From contig JAAFGW010000045.1 in NCBI GenBank assembly GCA_010365175.1, positions 1 through 13,731 on the forward strand: DNA of 13,731 bases, in the 5' to 3' direction. A program made the translations under genes and the position numbers. The notes beneath the pieces are model-generated. The model was not told the DNA's origin, did no database searches, and saw nothing but the letters and a program-made list of their open reading frames with translations. Below are positions 7,469 through 13,731 of this stretch, in pieces. The first letter of the stretch is position 1. Each line of letters starts with the position of its first letter. The DNA is from Sulfuriferula multivorans (GTDB lineage Bacteria; Pseudomonadota; Gammaproteobacteria; Burkholderiales; Thiobacillaceae).

Positions 7469-7522
7469 ATGCGGTTCTGATAAAGAGCCGCAGGGGACAC
7501 AATGAGCCTAGAGACCGCATGA
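7469..7522 (+). promoter_or_regulatory. Structured soeA leader with mini-ORFs
   Basis: A hairpin with a 9-bp stem (TGCGGTTCT 7470-7478, AGAGCCGCA 7484-7492, one G-U pair) is followed at once by the best ribosome site in the leader (AGGGGAC, 7492-7498). That site is 3 bases before an ATG at 7502, which is out of frame with soeA and encodes MSLETA; its TGA overlaps the soeA ATG (ATGA, 7519-7522). A second mini-ORF (MRF, 7469-7480), preceded by AGG, begins inside the hairpin. The arrangement suggests soeA translation is coupled to the six-codon leader, since soeA itself has only a weak GAGA before it. Confidence 0.45.
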
Positions 7523-10392
7523 ACGCCAAGATCAAACTCGAAAATCACGACGCGCAGGAAATCAAGTACACCACTTGTTATATGTGTGCCTGCCGTTGTG
7601 GCATTAAAGTGACCCTGGAGGACAACAAAGTCCGCTTCATCCAGGGTAACCGTAACCATCCCACCAACCAGGGCGTGCTGTGTGCCAAGGGATCGGCCGG
7701 CATCATGAAGCAGTATTCCACAGCCAAGCTGACCCAGCCGCTGATGCGCAAGCCGGGTACCGAGCGCGGCGAAGGCATCTACGAGCCGATCTCCTGGGAA
7801 CAGGCGCTCGACGTGCTGGGCGACCGCCTGGAAGAAATCCGCGCGACCGACCCCTCGAAGCTGGCCTATTTCACCGGTCGTGACCAGATGCAGGCGCTGA
7901 CAGGCCTGTGGGCGCAGCAGTTCGGTACCCCAAACTGGGCGGCACACGGCGGTTTCTGCTCAGTCAACATGGCCGCAGCGGGTCTCTATTCCATTGGCTA
8001 TTCGTTCTGGGAATTTGGCGCGCCTGACTGGGATTACGCGAAATACTTCCTGATGTGGGGTGTGGCAGAAGACCATGCATCTAATCCGATCAAGATCGGT
8101 CTGGAAAAACTCAAGCGCCAAGGTGGCAAGTTCGTCACCATCAATCCGGTGCGCACCGGCTATTCGGCGATTGCCGACGAATGGCTGCCAATCAAGCCCG
8201 GCATGGACGGCCTGCTGGCGATGTCGATGGTACACGTGCTGCTGAAGCACGAAAAATTCGATTACGAATTCCTGGTGCGCTATACCAACGCCTCCTGGCT
8301 GGTGGTGCAAACCCCGGGCCAGAAGGGCGATGGCTTGTTTTTGCGTGATGAAAATGACCATCCGCTGATCTGGGATATCGAAAAAGAAGCCTTCAAAAAC
8401 GGCATCGACGGCGATATCGCGCCTGCGCTGTTTGGCGAATACGTGGCGCCGGATGGTCGCCGCGTCAAAACCGTGATGGCGATGATGGTCGAGCGCTATC
8501 TGGATGAGCGTTATTCTCCGGAGAATGTGGCGCTGGAATGCGGCCTGCCGGCCGAAACCATCGAGCGCATCGCGCTTGAAATGGCGCACGTCGCATTCAA
8601 GGAAACCATCGAGTTGCCGATCGAATGGACCGACGTATGGGGCCGCAAGCACGACAAGGTTGTGGGCCGCCCGGTGGCGATGTACGCGATGCGCGGGATT
8701 GCCGCGCACTCCAACGGCTTCCATTCCTGCCGTGCGATTCACATGATCCAGATGCTGCTGGGCGCGCTGGATTCGCCGGGTAACTTCCGTGCACGTGCAC
8801 CGTATCCGAAGCCGATTCCGCCGCACCAGGTCCCGGAAAACAACATCGATATCATCAATGCGCCGAACACGCCGCTGTCGCGTCCGCCGCTCGGCTTCCC
8901 GACGCGTCCGGAAGATCTGGTGATCGACGAGTTCGGCAATCCGTTGCGCATCGACAAGGCCTATTCGTGGGAAGTGCCGATTGCCTCGCACGGCATGATG
9001 CATATGGTGATCACCAATGCGGTCAACCATGATCCCTATGCGATCGATACGCTGATGCTGTTCATGGCTAACATGGCATGGAACTCCAGCATGAACACGG
9101 CCAACATGCAGGATATGCTGCGCGCCAAGGATCCCGATGAGCCCGGTCAATACAAGATTCCGTTCCTGGTGGTCATCGACGCGTTCCATTCGGAAACGAC
9201 CAACTTCGCCGACCTGATCCTGCCAGATACGACCTACCTCGAACGCTACGACACGATCTCGATGCTGGATCGTCCGATTTCCGAGCCGGATGCCGCTGCT
9301 GACGCGATCCGTCATCCGCTGATCAAACCTGACCGCGATGTGCGGCCATGGCAAGAAGTGATGGTCGAGTTGGCGTCGCGGCTGAAATTCCCGGCCTTTA
9401 CCAAGCCGGACGGCGAACGCAAGTTCACGGGTTACAAGGACTTCATCGTCAACTATGAGCGTTCGCCTGGTATCGGTTTCCTCGCGGGCTGGCGTGGCAA
9501 GGACGGCACCAAGTCGCTCAAGGGTGAGCCCAACCCGAACCAGTGGGAAAAGTATATCGAGAACCAGAGCTTCTTCGCGCACCACTGGCCCGATAACCAG
9601 AAATACATGCGCTTCGCCAACAAGGACTACCTGGATGTGGCAGCAGAAGTCGGTTTTGTCGGTAAAGTCGAGCCCATCATCATGCAGTTCTATTCCGAGC
9701 CGCTGCAGAAATTCCGTCTGGCTGGCCAAGGCCTGTATGACGGCCCGCAGCCCAATAACCAGGTCGATCGCGAGCGTCTGGTGAAGTACTTTGATCCGTT
9801 GCCGATGTGGTACGAGCCGCTTGAGCAGCAGCGTGTGGACAAGGACGAGTATCCCTTCTTCGCGCTGACCCAGCGTCCCATGTTCATGTACCACTCGTGG
9901 GATTCGCAGAACGTGTGGCTGCGTCAGATCATGGCGCAGAACTATATGTACATGAACGCGCGCAAAGCCTTGGAGATGGGCATCAAGGACTTCGACTGGA
10001 TCTGGGTTGAATCACACAATGGAAAAATCCGTTGCCAGGTCAAGACCATGGAAGGCACGCAGGAAGACACCGTGTGGACCTGGAACGCCATCGGCAAGCA
10101 GAAGGGCGCTTGGGGACTGAAGGACAACGCCTCCGAAGCGACCAAGGGCTTCCTGCTCAACCACCTGATTTCCGAACTGTTGCCGGAAAAGGCGGGCGAG
10201 CGTCGCGTCACCAACTCCGACCCGGTGACCGGCCAGGCTGCCTGGTTCGACTTGAAGGTGAAGATTACCAAGGCAGCGGCAGGCGAAACCGGCTCATGGC
10301 CGCAGTTCGATGCGTTGAAGAAATTGCCGGGCGATAACTACGCACGCCCGGATGTGTTGCGTTATGACTCGCGCGATCACGAGAAGAACTGA
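7519..10392 (+). CDS. soeA: SoeA, molybdopterin catalytic subunit of membrane-bound sulfite dehydrogenase
   Basis: SoeA oxidises sulfite to sulfate on the cytoplasmic side of the inner membrane as part of SoeABC. The 957-residue product belongs to the DMSO reductase superfamily. An N-terminal [4Fe-4S] site is formed by Cys20, Cys23, Cys27 (TTCYMCACRC) and Cys55 (GVLCAKG). HGGFCSVN places Cys147 as the likely protein ligand to molybdenum, as in polysulfide/thiosulfate reductase-type enzymes. No twin-arginine signal is present, which argues for a cytoplasmic enzyme and against the periplasmic Psr/Phs relatives. The frame is open back to about 7402, but the homologous part begins near the ATG at 7519. 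soeB and soeC follow. A thiosulfate or polysulfide reductase is the main alternative; the missing Tat signal and the sulfur-oxidation context favour Soe. Confidence 0.92.
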   Translation: MNAKIKLENHDAQEIKYTTCYMCACRCGIKVTLEDNKVRFIQGNRNHPTNQGVLCAKGSAGIMKQYSTAKLTQPLMRKPGTERGEGIYEPISWEQALDVLGDRLEEIRATDPSKLAYFTGRDQMQALTGLWAQQFGTPNWAAHGGFCSVNMAAAGLYSIGYSFWEFGAPDWDYAKYFLMWGVAEDHASNPIKIGLEKLKRQGGKFVTINPVRTGYSAIADEWLPIKPGMDGLLAMSMVHVLLKHEKFDYEFLVRYTNASWLVVQTPGQKGDGLFLRDENDHPLIWDIEKEAFKNGIDGDIAPALFGEYVAPDGRRVKTVMAMMVERYLDERYSPENVALECGLPAETIERIALEMAHVAFKETIELPIEWTDVWGRKHDKVVGRPVAMYAMRGIAAHSNGFHSCRAIHMIQMLLGALDSPGNFRARAPYPKPIPPHQVPENNIDIINAPNTPLSRPPLGFPTRPEDLVIDEFGNPLRIDKAYSWEVPIASHGMMHMVITNAVNHDPYAIDTLMLFMANMAWNSSMNTANMQDMLRAKDPDEPGQYKIPFLVVIDAFHSETTNFADLILPDTTYLERYDTISMLDRPISEPDAAADAIRHPLIKPDRDVRPWQEVMVELASRLKFPAFTKPDGERKFTGYKDFIVNYERSPGIGFLAGWRGKDGTKSLKGEPNPNQWEKYIENQSFFAHHWPDNQKYMRFANKDYLDVAAEVGFVGKVEPIIMQFYSEPLQKFRLAGQGLYDGPQPNNQVDRERLVKYFDPLPMWYEPLEQQRVDKDEYPFFALTQRPMFMYHSWDSQNVWLRQIMAQNYMYMNARKALEMGIKDFDWIWVESHNGKIRCQVKTMEGTQEDTVWTWNAIGKQKGAWGLKDNASEATKGFLLNHLISELLPEKAGERRVTNSDPVTGQAAWFDLKVKITKAAAGETGSWPQFDALKKLPGDNYARPDVLRYDSRDHEKN

Positions 10393-10402
10393 ACAGCGGA
10401 AC

Positions 10403-10567
10403 TAGTGTCGTGAATCAGAAATAGGGGAACAAAATGAAACGGATGGATTTTTCCGCGTGGCAAGGCGCGAGGAGGCGACATAGCTGGCTCTATGGCAACG
10501 ACGAGCAACGCCGCCATGCGGAAAAAGACACCGTTTCATGTTTCGATATTTCTGATTCACGACACTA
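10403..10567. mobile_element. MITE-like element with perfect terminal inverted repeats, IS630/TA-type target
   Basis: A perfect 21-base inverted repeat, including CTAG at each outer end, bounds the element (10402-10422 and 10548-10568). If the TA inside CTAG is the duplicated target, the element is 165 bases, TA to TA. IS630-family elements are known to insert at TA within CTAG. Subterminal arms also pair: TGAAACGG with CCGTTTCA (10435-10442, 10531-10538), TTTTTCCGC with GCGGAAAAA (10448-10456, 10518-10526) and GTGGC with GCCAT. A small hairpin CATAG-N6-CTATG (10479-10494) forms the tip. The whole thing can fold as one long interrupted hairpin. It contains no transposase, only a 44-codon open frame (10434-10568). 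It splits soeA from soeB; without it the gap would be about 40 bases. Confidence 0.8.
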
Positions 10568-10599
10568 GGCAGCACCTAAAAAATTAAGCGAGCAAAACT

Positions 10600-11295
10600 A
10601 TGAGACTTGGATTAGTCGTCGATCTCGACGTATGTGTAGGCTGCCATGCCTGCGCCATCGCCTGCAAGGAATGGAATGCTTCCGGCACCATCGGCCCCTT
10701 GACCGACTATCAGCCCTATGGCGCTGAGCCGTCGGGCGTATGGTTCAATCGGATTCGTAGCTACGAAATGGATGAATATCCGAACAACAAGACAGTCAAC
10801 TTCCCGATGTCGTGCATGCACTGCGAAGATGCTGCGTGCGTCACGGTGTGTCCGACCGGCGCTTCGTACAAGCGTCCGGAAGATGGCATCGTGCTGATTG
10901 ATCAGGACAAGTGCATGGGCTGCAACTACTGCTCATGGGCCTGTCCTTACGGCGCGCGCGAGTTAGACCGTTCCAGCGGAACCATGAAGAAGTGCACGCT
11001 GTGCGTGGACCGCATTTACGACGAGAAACTGCCCGTAGAAGAGCGTCAGCCCGCGTGTGTGCTGACCTGTCCGGCCCATGCGCGCATGTTCGGCGATTTC
11101 GATGATCCCGATTCAGCTGTATCGCGCACCGTGCGAGAGCGTAGCGGCTACGGGTTGATGCCGGAGCTGAATTACAGTCCGACCAACCAGTATTTGCCGC
11201 CCCGCAGCAAACCGGTGATCCCGATAGGGCCCAAACCAAAAGGCGGCTTGAAGGAAAGTATCAAGCAGTTTGCCAACAAACTGGTCCGTCGTTAA
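10600..11295 (+). CDS. soeB: SoeB, four-cluster iron-sulfur electron-transfer subunit
   Basis: SoeB carries electrons from the molybdenum subunit SoeA to the membrane subunit SoeC. The 231-residue product has sixteen cysteines in four groups, as in DmsB/PsrB/NrfC-type proteins: 12, 15, 18, 22; 72, 75, 80, 84; 105, 108, 111, 115; and 132, 135, 153, 157. These predict four [4Fe-4S] clusters. No signal peptide is visible, consistent with a cytoplasmic location. The ribosome site is weak (GCGAG before the ATG). The gap to soeA holds a MITE, so its expression depends on reading through that element or on coupling to the small frame inside it. soeC follows after 39 bases. Confidence 0.93.
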   Translation: MRLGLVVDLDVCVGCHACAIACKEWNASGTIGPLTDYQPYGAEPSGVWFNRIRSYEMDEYPNNKTVNFPMSCMHCEDAACVTVCPTGASYKRPEDGIVLIDQDKCMGCNYCSWACPYGARELDRSSGTMKKCTLCVDRIYDEKLPVEERQPACVLTCPAHARMFGDFDDPDSAVSRTVRERSGYGLMPELNYSPTNQYLPPRSKPVIPIGPKPKGGLKESIKQFANKLVRR

Positions 11296-11334
11296 ACGGC
11301 GCTGTTCCAACCCTAATTAGCGCCAGGAGTATCC

Positions 11335-12273
11335 ATGCATCCCGCTTTCTCAGTTATCTTTTTTACCGTCGCATCGGGCGCGGGCTTTGGCTTGTTCTCG
11401 CTGTTGTTTATTGCCGATGTGTTCAAACTTGGCGGCGGCTTCAGTCGTGAACAATTAGTCATTGGCGGCCTCATTGCCCTGGGTCTGATCGTGTTCGGCC
11501 TGTTGTCATCCACCTTTCACCTCGCAAACCCGAAAAATGCCTGGCGTGCCTTCAATCGGTTCCGTACCTCGTGGCTGTCGCGCGAAGGGGTGTTTGCAGT
11601 GATATTCATGCCGCTGGCGCTGATTTATCTGGTCAGCATCTGGTTCGATGCACCCGCCTGGCTGCGTGATACCAGTGGTTTTCTTGCTGCCATTCTGGCC
11701 TGGATCACCGTGTTTTCAACCGGCATGATCTACGCCTGCCTGAAAACCATCCGTCAGTGGAACTCTCCGTTGGTCCCTGCCAACTACCTGGCACTGGGTT
11801 ATGCCAGCGGCAGCCTGTTGCTGCTACTGGGCGCAGTGGTCTCCGGTCTCGAAACATTGCCTTACATTGCGATGTCGGCACTGATCATGTCCATTGCAGC
11901 CGTGCTGAAAGCCATCTATTATTTTTGGATCGGCAGCCCAGGCCTGTCGCCGACGATCAACACGGCAACCGGACTTACCCGCGCCAAGGTTAAGCTTCTG
12001 GACACAGGGCACACCCATGGCACCTTCCTGACCGAGGAATTCGGCTTTCAGATCGCGCGCCAAAAAGCGGGACTCCTCAAGATTGTGGTCTTTGTGCTGG
12101 GTTTTGCTTTGCCGGGGCTGATGCTCGTGTGGGTGTTTAATCAGCACGGTGGAGAAATGGCAGCTATCGTTGCGGTAGTTGCTGGCCTTGTCGGTGCCTC
12201 AGTCGAGCGCTGGCTGTTCTTTGCAGAAGCTCGCCATGTGGTCAACCTGTATCACGGCGCTCAGCGCTGTTAA
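11335..12273 (+). CDS. soeC: SoeC, DmsC-type membrane anchor subunit
   Basis: SoeC anchors SoeAB to the inner membrane and passes electrons to the quinone pool. The 312-residue product shows about eight hydrophobic segments, near residues 5-27, 41-62, 88-107, 115-137, 148-170, 175-196, 250-273 and 276-297. Length and pattern resemble DmsC rather than the longer NrfD/PsrC type. A long loop (about 197-249) separates segments six and seven. The ATG follows AGGAG with 5 bases between, and the gene lies 39 bases after soeB. No clear terminator was found after its stop; the next gene begins 82 bases on and appears to have its own promoter. Confidence 0.9.
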   Translation: MHPAFSVIFFTVASGAGFGLFSLLFIADVFKLGGGFSREQLVIGGLIALGLIVFGLLSSTFHLANPKNAWRAFNRFRTSWLSREGVFAVIFMPLALIYLVSIWFDAPAWLRDTSGFLAAILAWITVFSTGMIYACLKTIRQWNSPLVPANYLALGYASGSLLLLLGAVVSGLETLPYIAMSALIMSIAAVLKAIYYFWIGSPGLSPTINTATGLTRAKVKLLDTGHTHGTFLTEEFGFQIARQKAGLLKIVVFVLGFALPGLMLVWVFNQHGGEMAAIVAVVAGLVGASVERWLFFAEARHVVNLYHGAQRC

Positions 12274-12292
12274 GCAGGCGATGGGGGTGAAC

Positions 12293-12334
12293 TTGGTTAA
12301 TCTTCTGGTTAGGGGTATATTAGTGGATACTAAT
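12293..12334 (+). promoter_or_regulatory. Candidate promoter with overlapping operator for rhd-tusA-dsrE2
   Basis: TTGGTT (12293-12298, only 3 of 6) lies 17 bases before a good -10, TATATT (12316-12321, 5 of 6). A dyad with 6-base perfect arms, ATTAGT-GGAT-ACTAAT (12319-12334), covers the end of the -10 and the expected start point, where a repressor would block transcription. The regulator is not encoded in the window. Confidence 0.45.
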
Positions 12335-12354
12335 TTCTCCATGACAGGAGTGTA

Positions 12355-12690
12355 ATGGCTATGTTTGGATTATCCGGGTTCAAAGAAATCGATCCCAGCT
12401 ACGTAGAGGAACTTGCAGCCAAAGGCGCGCATCTTATAGATGTACGTACCGAGGCTGAAGTGGCTCAAGGTGTGATTAATGGCGCAATTCATATTCCATT
12501 GCATCTGTTGCCGCTACGTGCAGCTGATATACCTCAAGATAGGCCCGTAGTGATTTACTGCCGTTCCGGAGCACGCTCTGCTCAGGCCTGTGCGTTCATG
12601 GCCTCTAAAGGGTATGAAAACATGCACAATCTGGCAGGTGGGATCATGGCGTGGGCACGTTCAGGTAACGCGCTGATTCAATCGAATTGA
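12355..12690 (+). CDS. Single-domain rhodanese, sulfurtransferase
   Basis: This is a cytoplasmic rhodanese that would load persulfide sulfur onto TusA. The 111-residue product has one rhodanese domain: LIDVRTEAEVAQGVINGAIHIP (27-48) and the active-site loop YCRSGARS (68-75) with Cys69. No signal peptide is seen. The ATG at 12355 is 4 bases after AGGAG; an in-frame ATG at 12361 is also possible. The gene order rhodanese-tusA-dsrE2 matches the sulfur relay described in Allochromatium and other oxidisers that use rDsr or sHdr. By eye this segment is more AT-rich than soeA. Confidence 0.92.
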   Translation: MAMFGLSGFKEIDPSYVEELAAKGAHLIDVRTEAEVAQGVINGAIHIPLHLLPLRAADIPQDRPVVIYCRSGARSAQACAFMASKGYENMHNLAGGIMAWARSGNALIQSN

Positions 12691-12797
12691 CGTCAGGGTT
12701 AAGACTGACCAAGAAATGCCGACTCTATTCTCTGTTGCGTTTGAATTTCGATTGCAATAGGGAAGCTTCTGGTTTATGGTACCGCAGCTTTTTTTAG

Positions 12798-12809
12798 TAC
12801 ATTAATGTA
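12798..12809. promoter_or_regulatory. Palindrome before tusA
   Basis: TACATTAATGTA is a perfect 12-base palindrome ending just before the tusA ribosome site (AAGGAG, 12809-12814). It lies in the 130-base rhodanese-tusA gap, which holds no gene. It could be an operator or an RNA-level site; a run of Ts precedes it. No convincing promoter was identified here. Confidence 0.25.
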
Positions 12810-12820
12810 AGGAGAATAGT

Positions 12821-13048
12821 ATGGAATTTTCAAAAGAACTTGATGCGCGTGGCCTTAATTGTCCCTTACCCATTTTGCGTGCTAAAAAGGCGCTGGGAGA
12901 GGTCGAAAGTGGTCAAGTGCTGAAAATCCTGTCAACCGATCCAGGTTCGGTCAAGGATTTTGCCGCGTTTGCCAAGCAGACTGGTAACGAACTGCTTTCA
13001 ACCGCTGAAGCCGGCGGCGAATTTACTTTTTTCATGAAGAAAAAGTAA
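12821..13048 (+). CDS. tusA: TusA-family sulfur carrier
   Basis: TusA is a small cytoplasmic persulfide carrier. The 75-residue product has the diagnostic CPLP at 14-17 (Cys14 carries the sulfur) after LDARGLN, then an LKILSTDPGSVKDF strand-turn-helix typical of the family. In sulfur oxidisers TusA accepts sulfur from rhodanese and delivers it to DsrEFH or the sHdr complex; in other bacteria it serves tRNA thiolation. The neighbours here favour the oxidative role. AAGGAG precedes the ATG by 6 bases. Confidence 0.96.
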   Translation: MEFSKELDARGLNCPLPILRAKKALGEVESGQVLKILSTDPGSVKDFAAFAKQTGNELLSTAEAGGEFTFFMKKK

Positions 13049-13062
13049 TTTAAGCGGCTAAA

Positions 13063-13117
13063 AGCAGCGTCGTGGGTTCCTGGAGAAGTTTGCCTCGAAC
13101 AAGCGGCGCTGTTTTTT
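13063..13117 (+). terminator. Possible attenuator between tusA and dsrE2
   Basis: AGCAGCGTCG (13063-13072) can pair with CGGCGCTGTT (13104-13113) over 10 bp with two G-U pairs. A nested GTTC/GAAC stem lies inside, and the outer stem runs into six Ts (13112-13117). The 31-base loop is long for an intrinsic terminator, so partial termination or a 3'-end stabilising structure is equally likely. It would let tusA be made in excess over dsrE2. Confidence 0.35.
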
Positions 13118-13141
13118 ATAAACTAATACAGGAGATTGAGC

Positions 13142-13651
13142 ATGGATACCAAAAAAATGGCAATTATCGCCACAAAAGGCACGCTGGACTGGGCTTATCC
13201 CCCGTTCATTCTGGCCTCCACGGCGGCAGCGTTGGGTTATGAAACCCAGATTTTCTTTACCTTTTATGGCCTCCAGCTCGTCCGCAAAGACCTGTCTGTT
13301 CTAAAAGTCAGCCCCTTGGGCAACCCCGGCATGCCGATGAAAATGCCGTTCGGCCCCAAATGGTTCAAGGACATCAACTGGAACATGCCTAATGCTATCC
13401 AGTCCTTGGTGCCCGGCTATGAGAACGTTGCGACCGCGTTGATGAAGCAAACCATCCAGAATAATGGTGTTGCGACCATTCCCGAACTGCGCGAGCTGTG
13501 TCACGAAGCTGAAGTCAAATTTATCGCGTGTCAAATGACAGTTGAACTGTTTGGCTTCAAGCATTCTGATTTCATCGATGGACTCGAATATGGTGGCGCA
13601 GCCACTTTCTTTGAATTTGCGGGTGAGACTGATATTTGCCTGTTTATTTAA
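13142..13651 (+). CDS. dsrE2: DsrE2-family sulfur-transfer protein
   Basis: This is a DsrE/F-like protein of the DsrE2 type, associated with TusA in sulfur-oxidation clusters. The 169-residue product begins KKMAIIATKGTLDWAYPPFI, typical of the family's first strand and helix. It has Cys120 and Cys130 in ELCHEAEVKFIACQMTVEL, where the conserved redox or persulfide cysteine lies, plus Cys166 near the end. Hydrophobic stretches (around 20-47) may allow membrane association. I take the ATG at 13142, 7 bases after GGAG; a TTG at 13136 is in frame but less likely. It follows tusA by 93 bases. Confidence 0.9.
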   Translation: MDTKKMAIIATKGTLDWAYPPFILASTAAALGYETQIFFTFYGLQLVRKDLSVLKVSPLGNPGMPMKMPFGPKWFKDINWNMPNAIQSLVPGYENVATALMKQTIQNNGVATIPELRELCHEAEVKFIACQMTVELFGFKHSDFIDGLEYGGAATFFEFAGETDICLFI

Positions 13652-13720
13652 GGCTATGTAACCGTAACATGTTGAAGTCCATCCATTCCCAAAGCGGCAC
13701 GCAGGAAATTGGTGGATGAA

Positions 13721-13731
13721 ATGTCCCTGTT
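13721..13731 (+). CDS. Possible start of a next gene, cut by right edge
   Basis: An ATG preceded by GGTGG with 5 bases between begins here and reads MSL before the window ends. In organisms with this gene order the next genes are often sHdr subunits, but three codons cannot identify it. Confidence 0.2.

Noticed and set aside
7402..7518. Upstream TTG start for soeA
   Set aside because: The extra 39 codons do not resemble the family and cross the leader hairpin.
7960..9894. 644-codon open frame on the minus strand
   Set aside because: It is antisense to soeA, has no ribosome site or recognisable domain and is histidine/arginine-rich, as expected for the shadow of a GC-rich, strongly biased gene.
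13669..13719. 16-codon frame after dsrE2
   Set aside because: No ribosome site or similarity was seen; it is too short to support.

Overview
The window looks like chromosomal DNA of a chemolithotrophic sulfur-oxidising proteobacterium. A betaproteobacterium of the Thiobacillus/Sulfuricella type is my best guess, from gene content and protein style only; no rRNA or other taxonomic marker is present. It reads as three linked sulfur-oxidation modules separated by a few housekeeping genes. There are no tRNA or rRNA genes and no CRISPR array. The only mobile element I see is a short non-coding-type insertion (MITE) between soeA and soeB.

Left part, minus strand (1-5391): an M48 zinc metalloprotease with C-terminal repeats (BepA-like) is followed on the same strand by the periplasmic thiosulfate-oxidising genes soxX-soxY-soxZ-soxA-soxB. 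soxB runs off the left edge and lacks its C-terminus. No soxCD is visible, so as far as the window shows this is the truncated Sox system. Intrinsic-terminator-like hairpins lie between soxZ and soxA and between soxA and soxB, so soxXYZ, soxA and soxB may be made at different levels.

Middle, plus strand (5474-7252): moaC (molybdenum cofactor synthesis), then an overlapping pair encoding a secreted alpha/beta-hydrolase-like protein of unknown function and a secreted TlpA-type thioredoxin.

Right part, plus strand (7253-13731): soeA-soeB-soeC encode a cytoplasm-facing, membrane-bound molybdenum sulfite dehydrogenase. soeA has a structured leader with two mini-ORFs. A 165-bp MITE with perfect terminal inverted repeats sits between soeA and soeB. 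After soeC come a single-domain rhodanese, tusA and dsrE2, the cytoplasmic sulfur-transfer relay known from other sulfur oxidisers.

Together the genes suggest this route. SoxXA, SoxYZ and SoxB begin thiosulfate oxidation in the periplasm. Sulfane sulfur left on SoxY, without SoxCD, is handed inward. Rhodanese, TusA and DsrE2 carry it as persulfide to a sulfite-forming enzyme not in the window (sHdr or reverse Dsr). SoeABC then oxidises sulfite to sulfate and feeds electrons to quinone. MoaC supplies the cofactor pathway SoeA needs, and the TlpA protein could keep periplasmic cysteines such as that of SoxY reduced. The last two links are inference.
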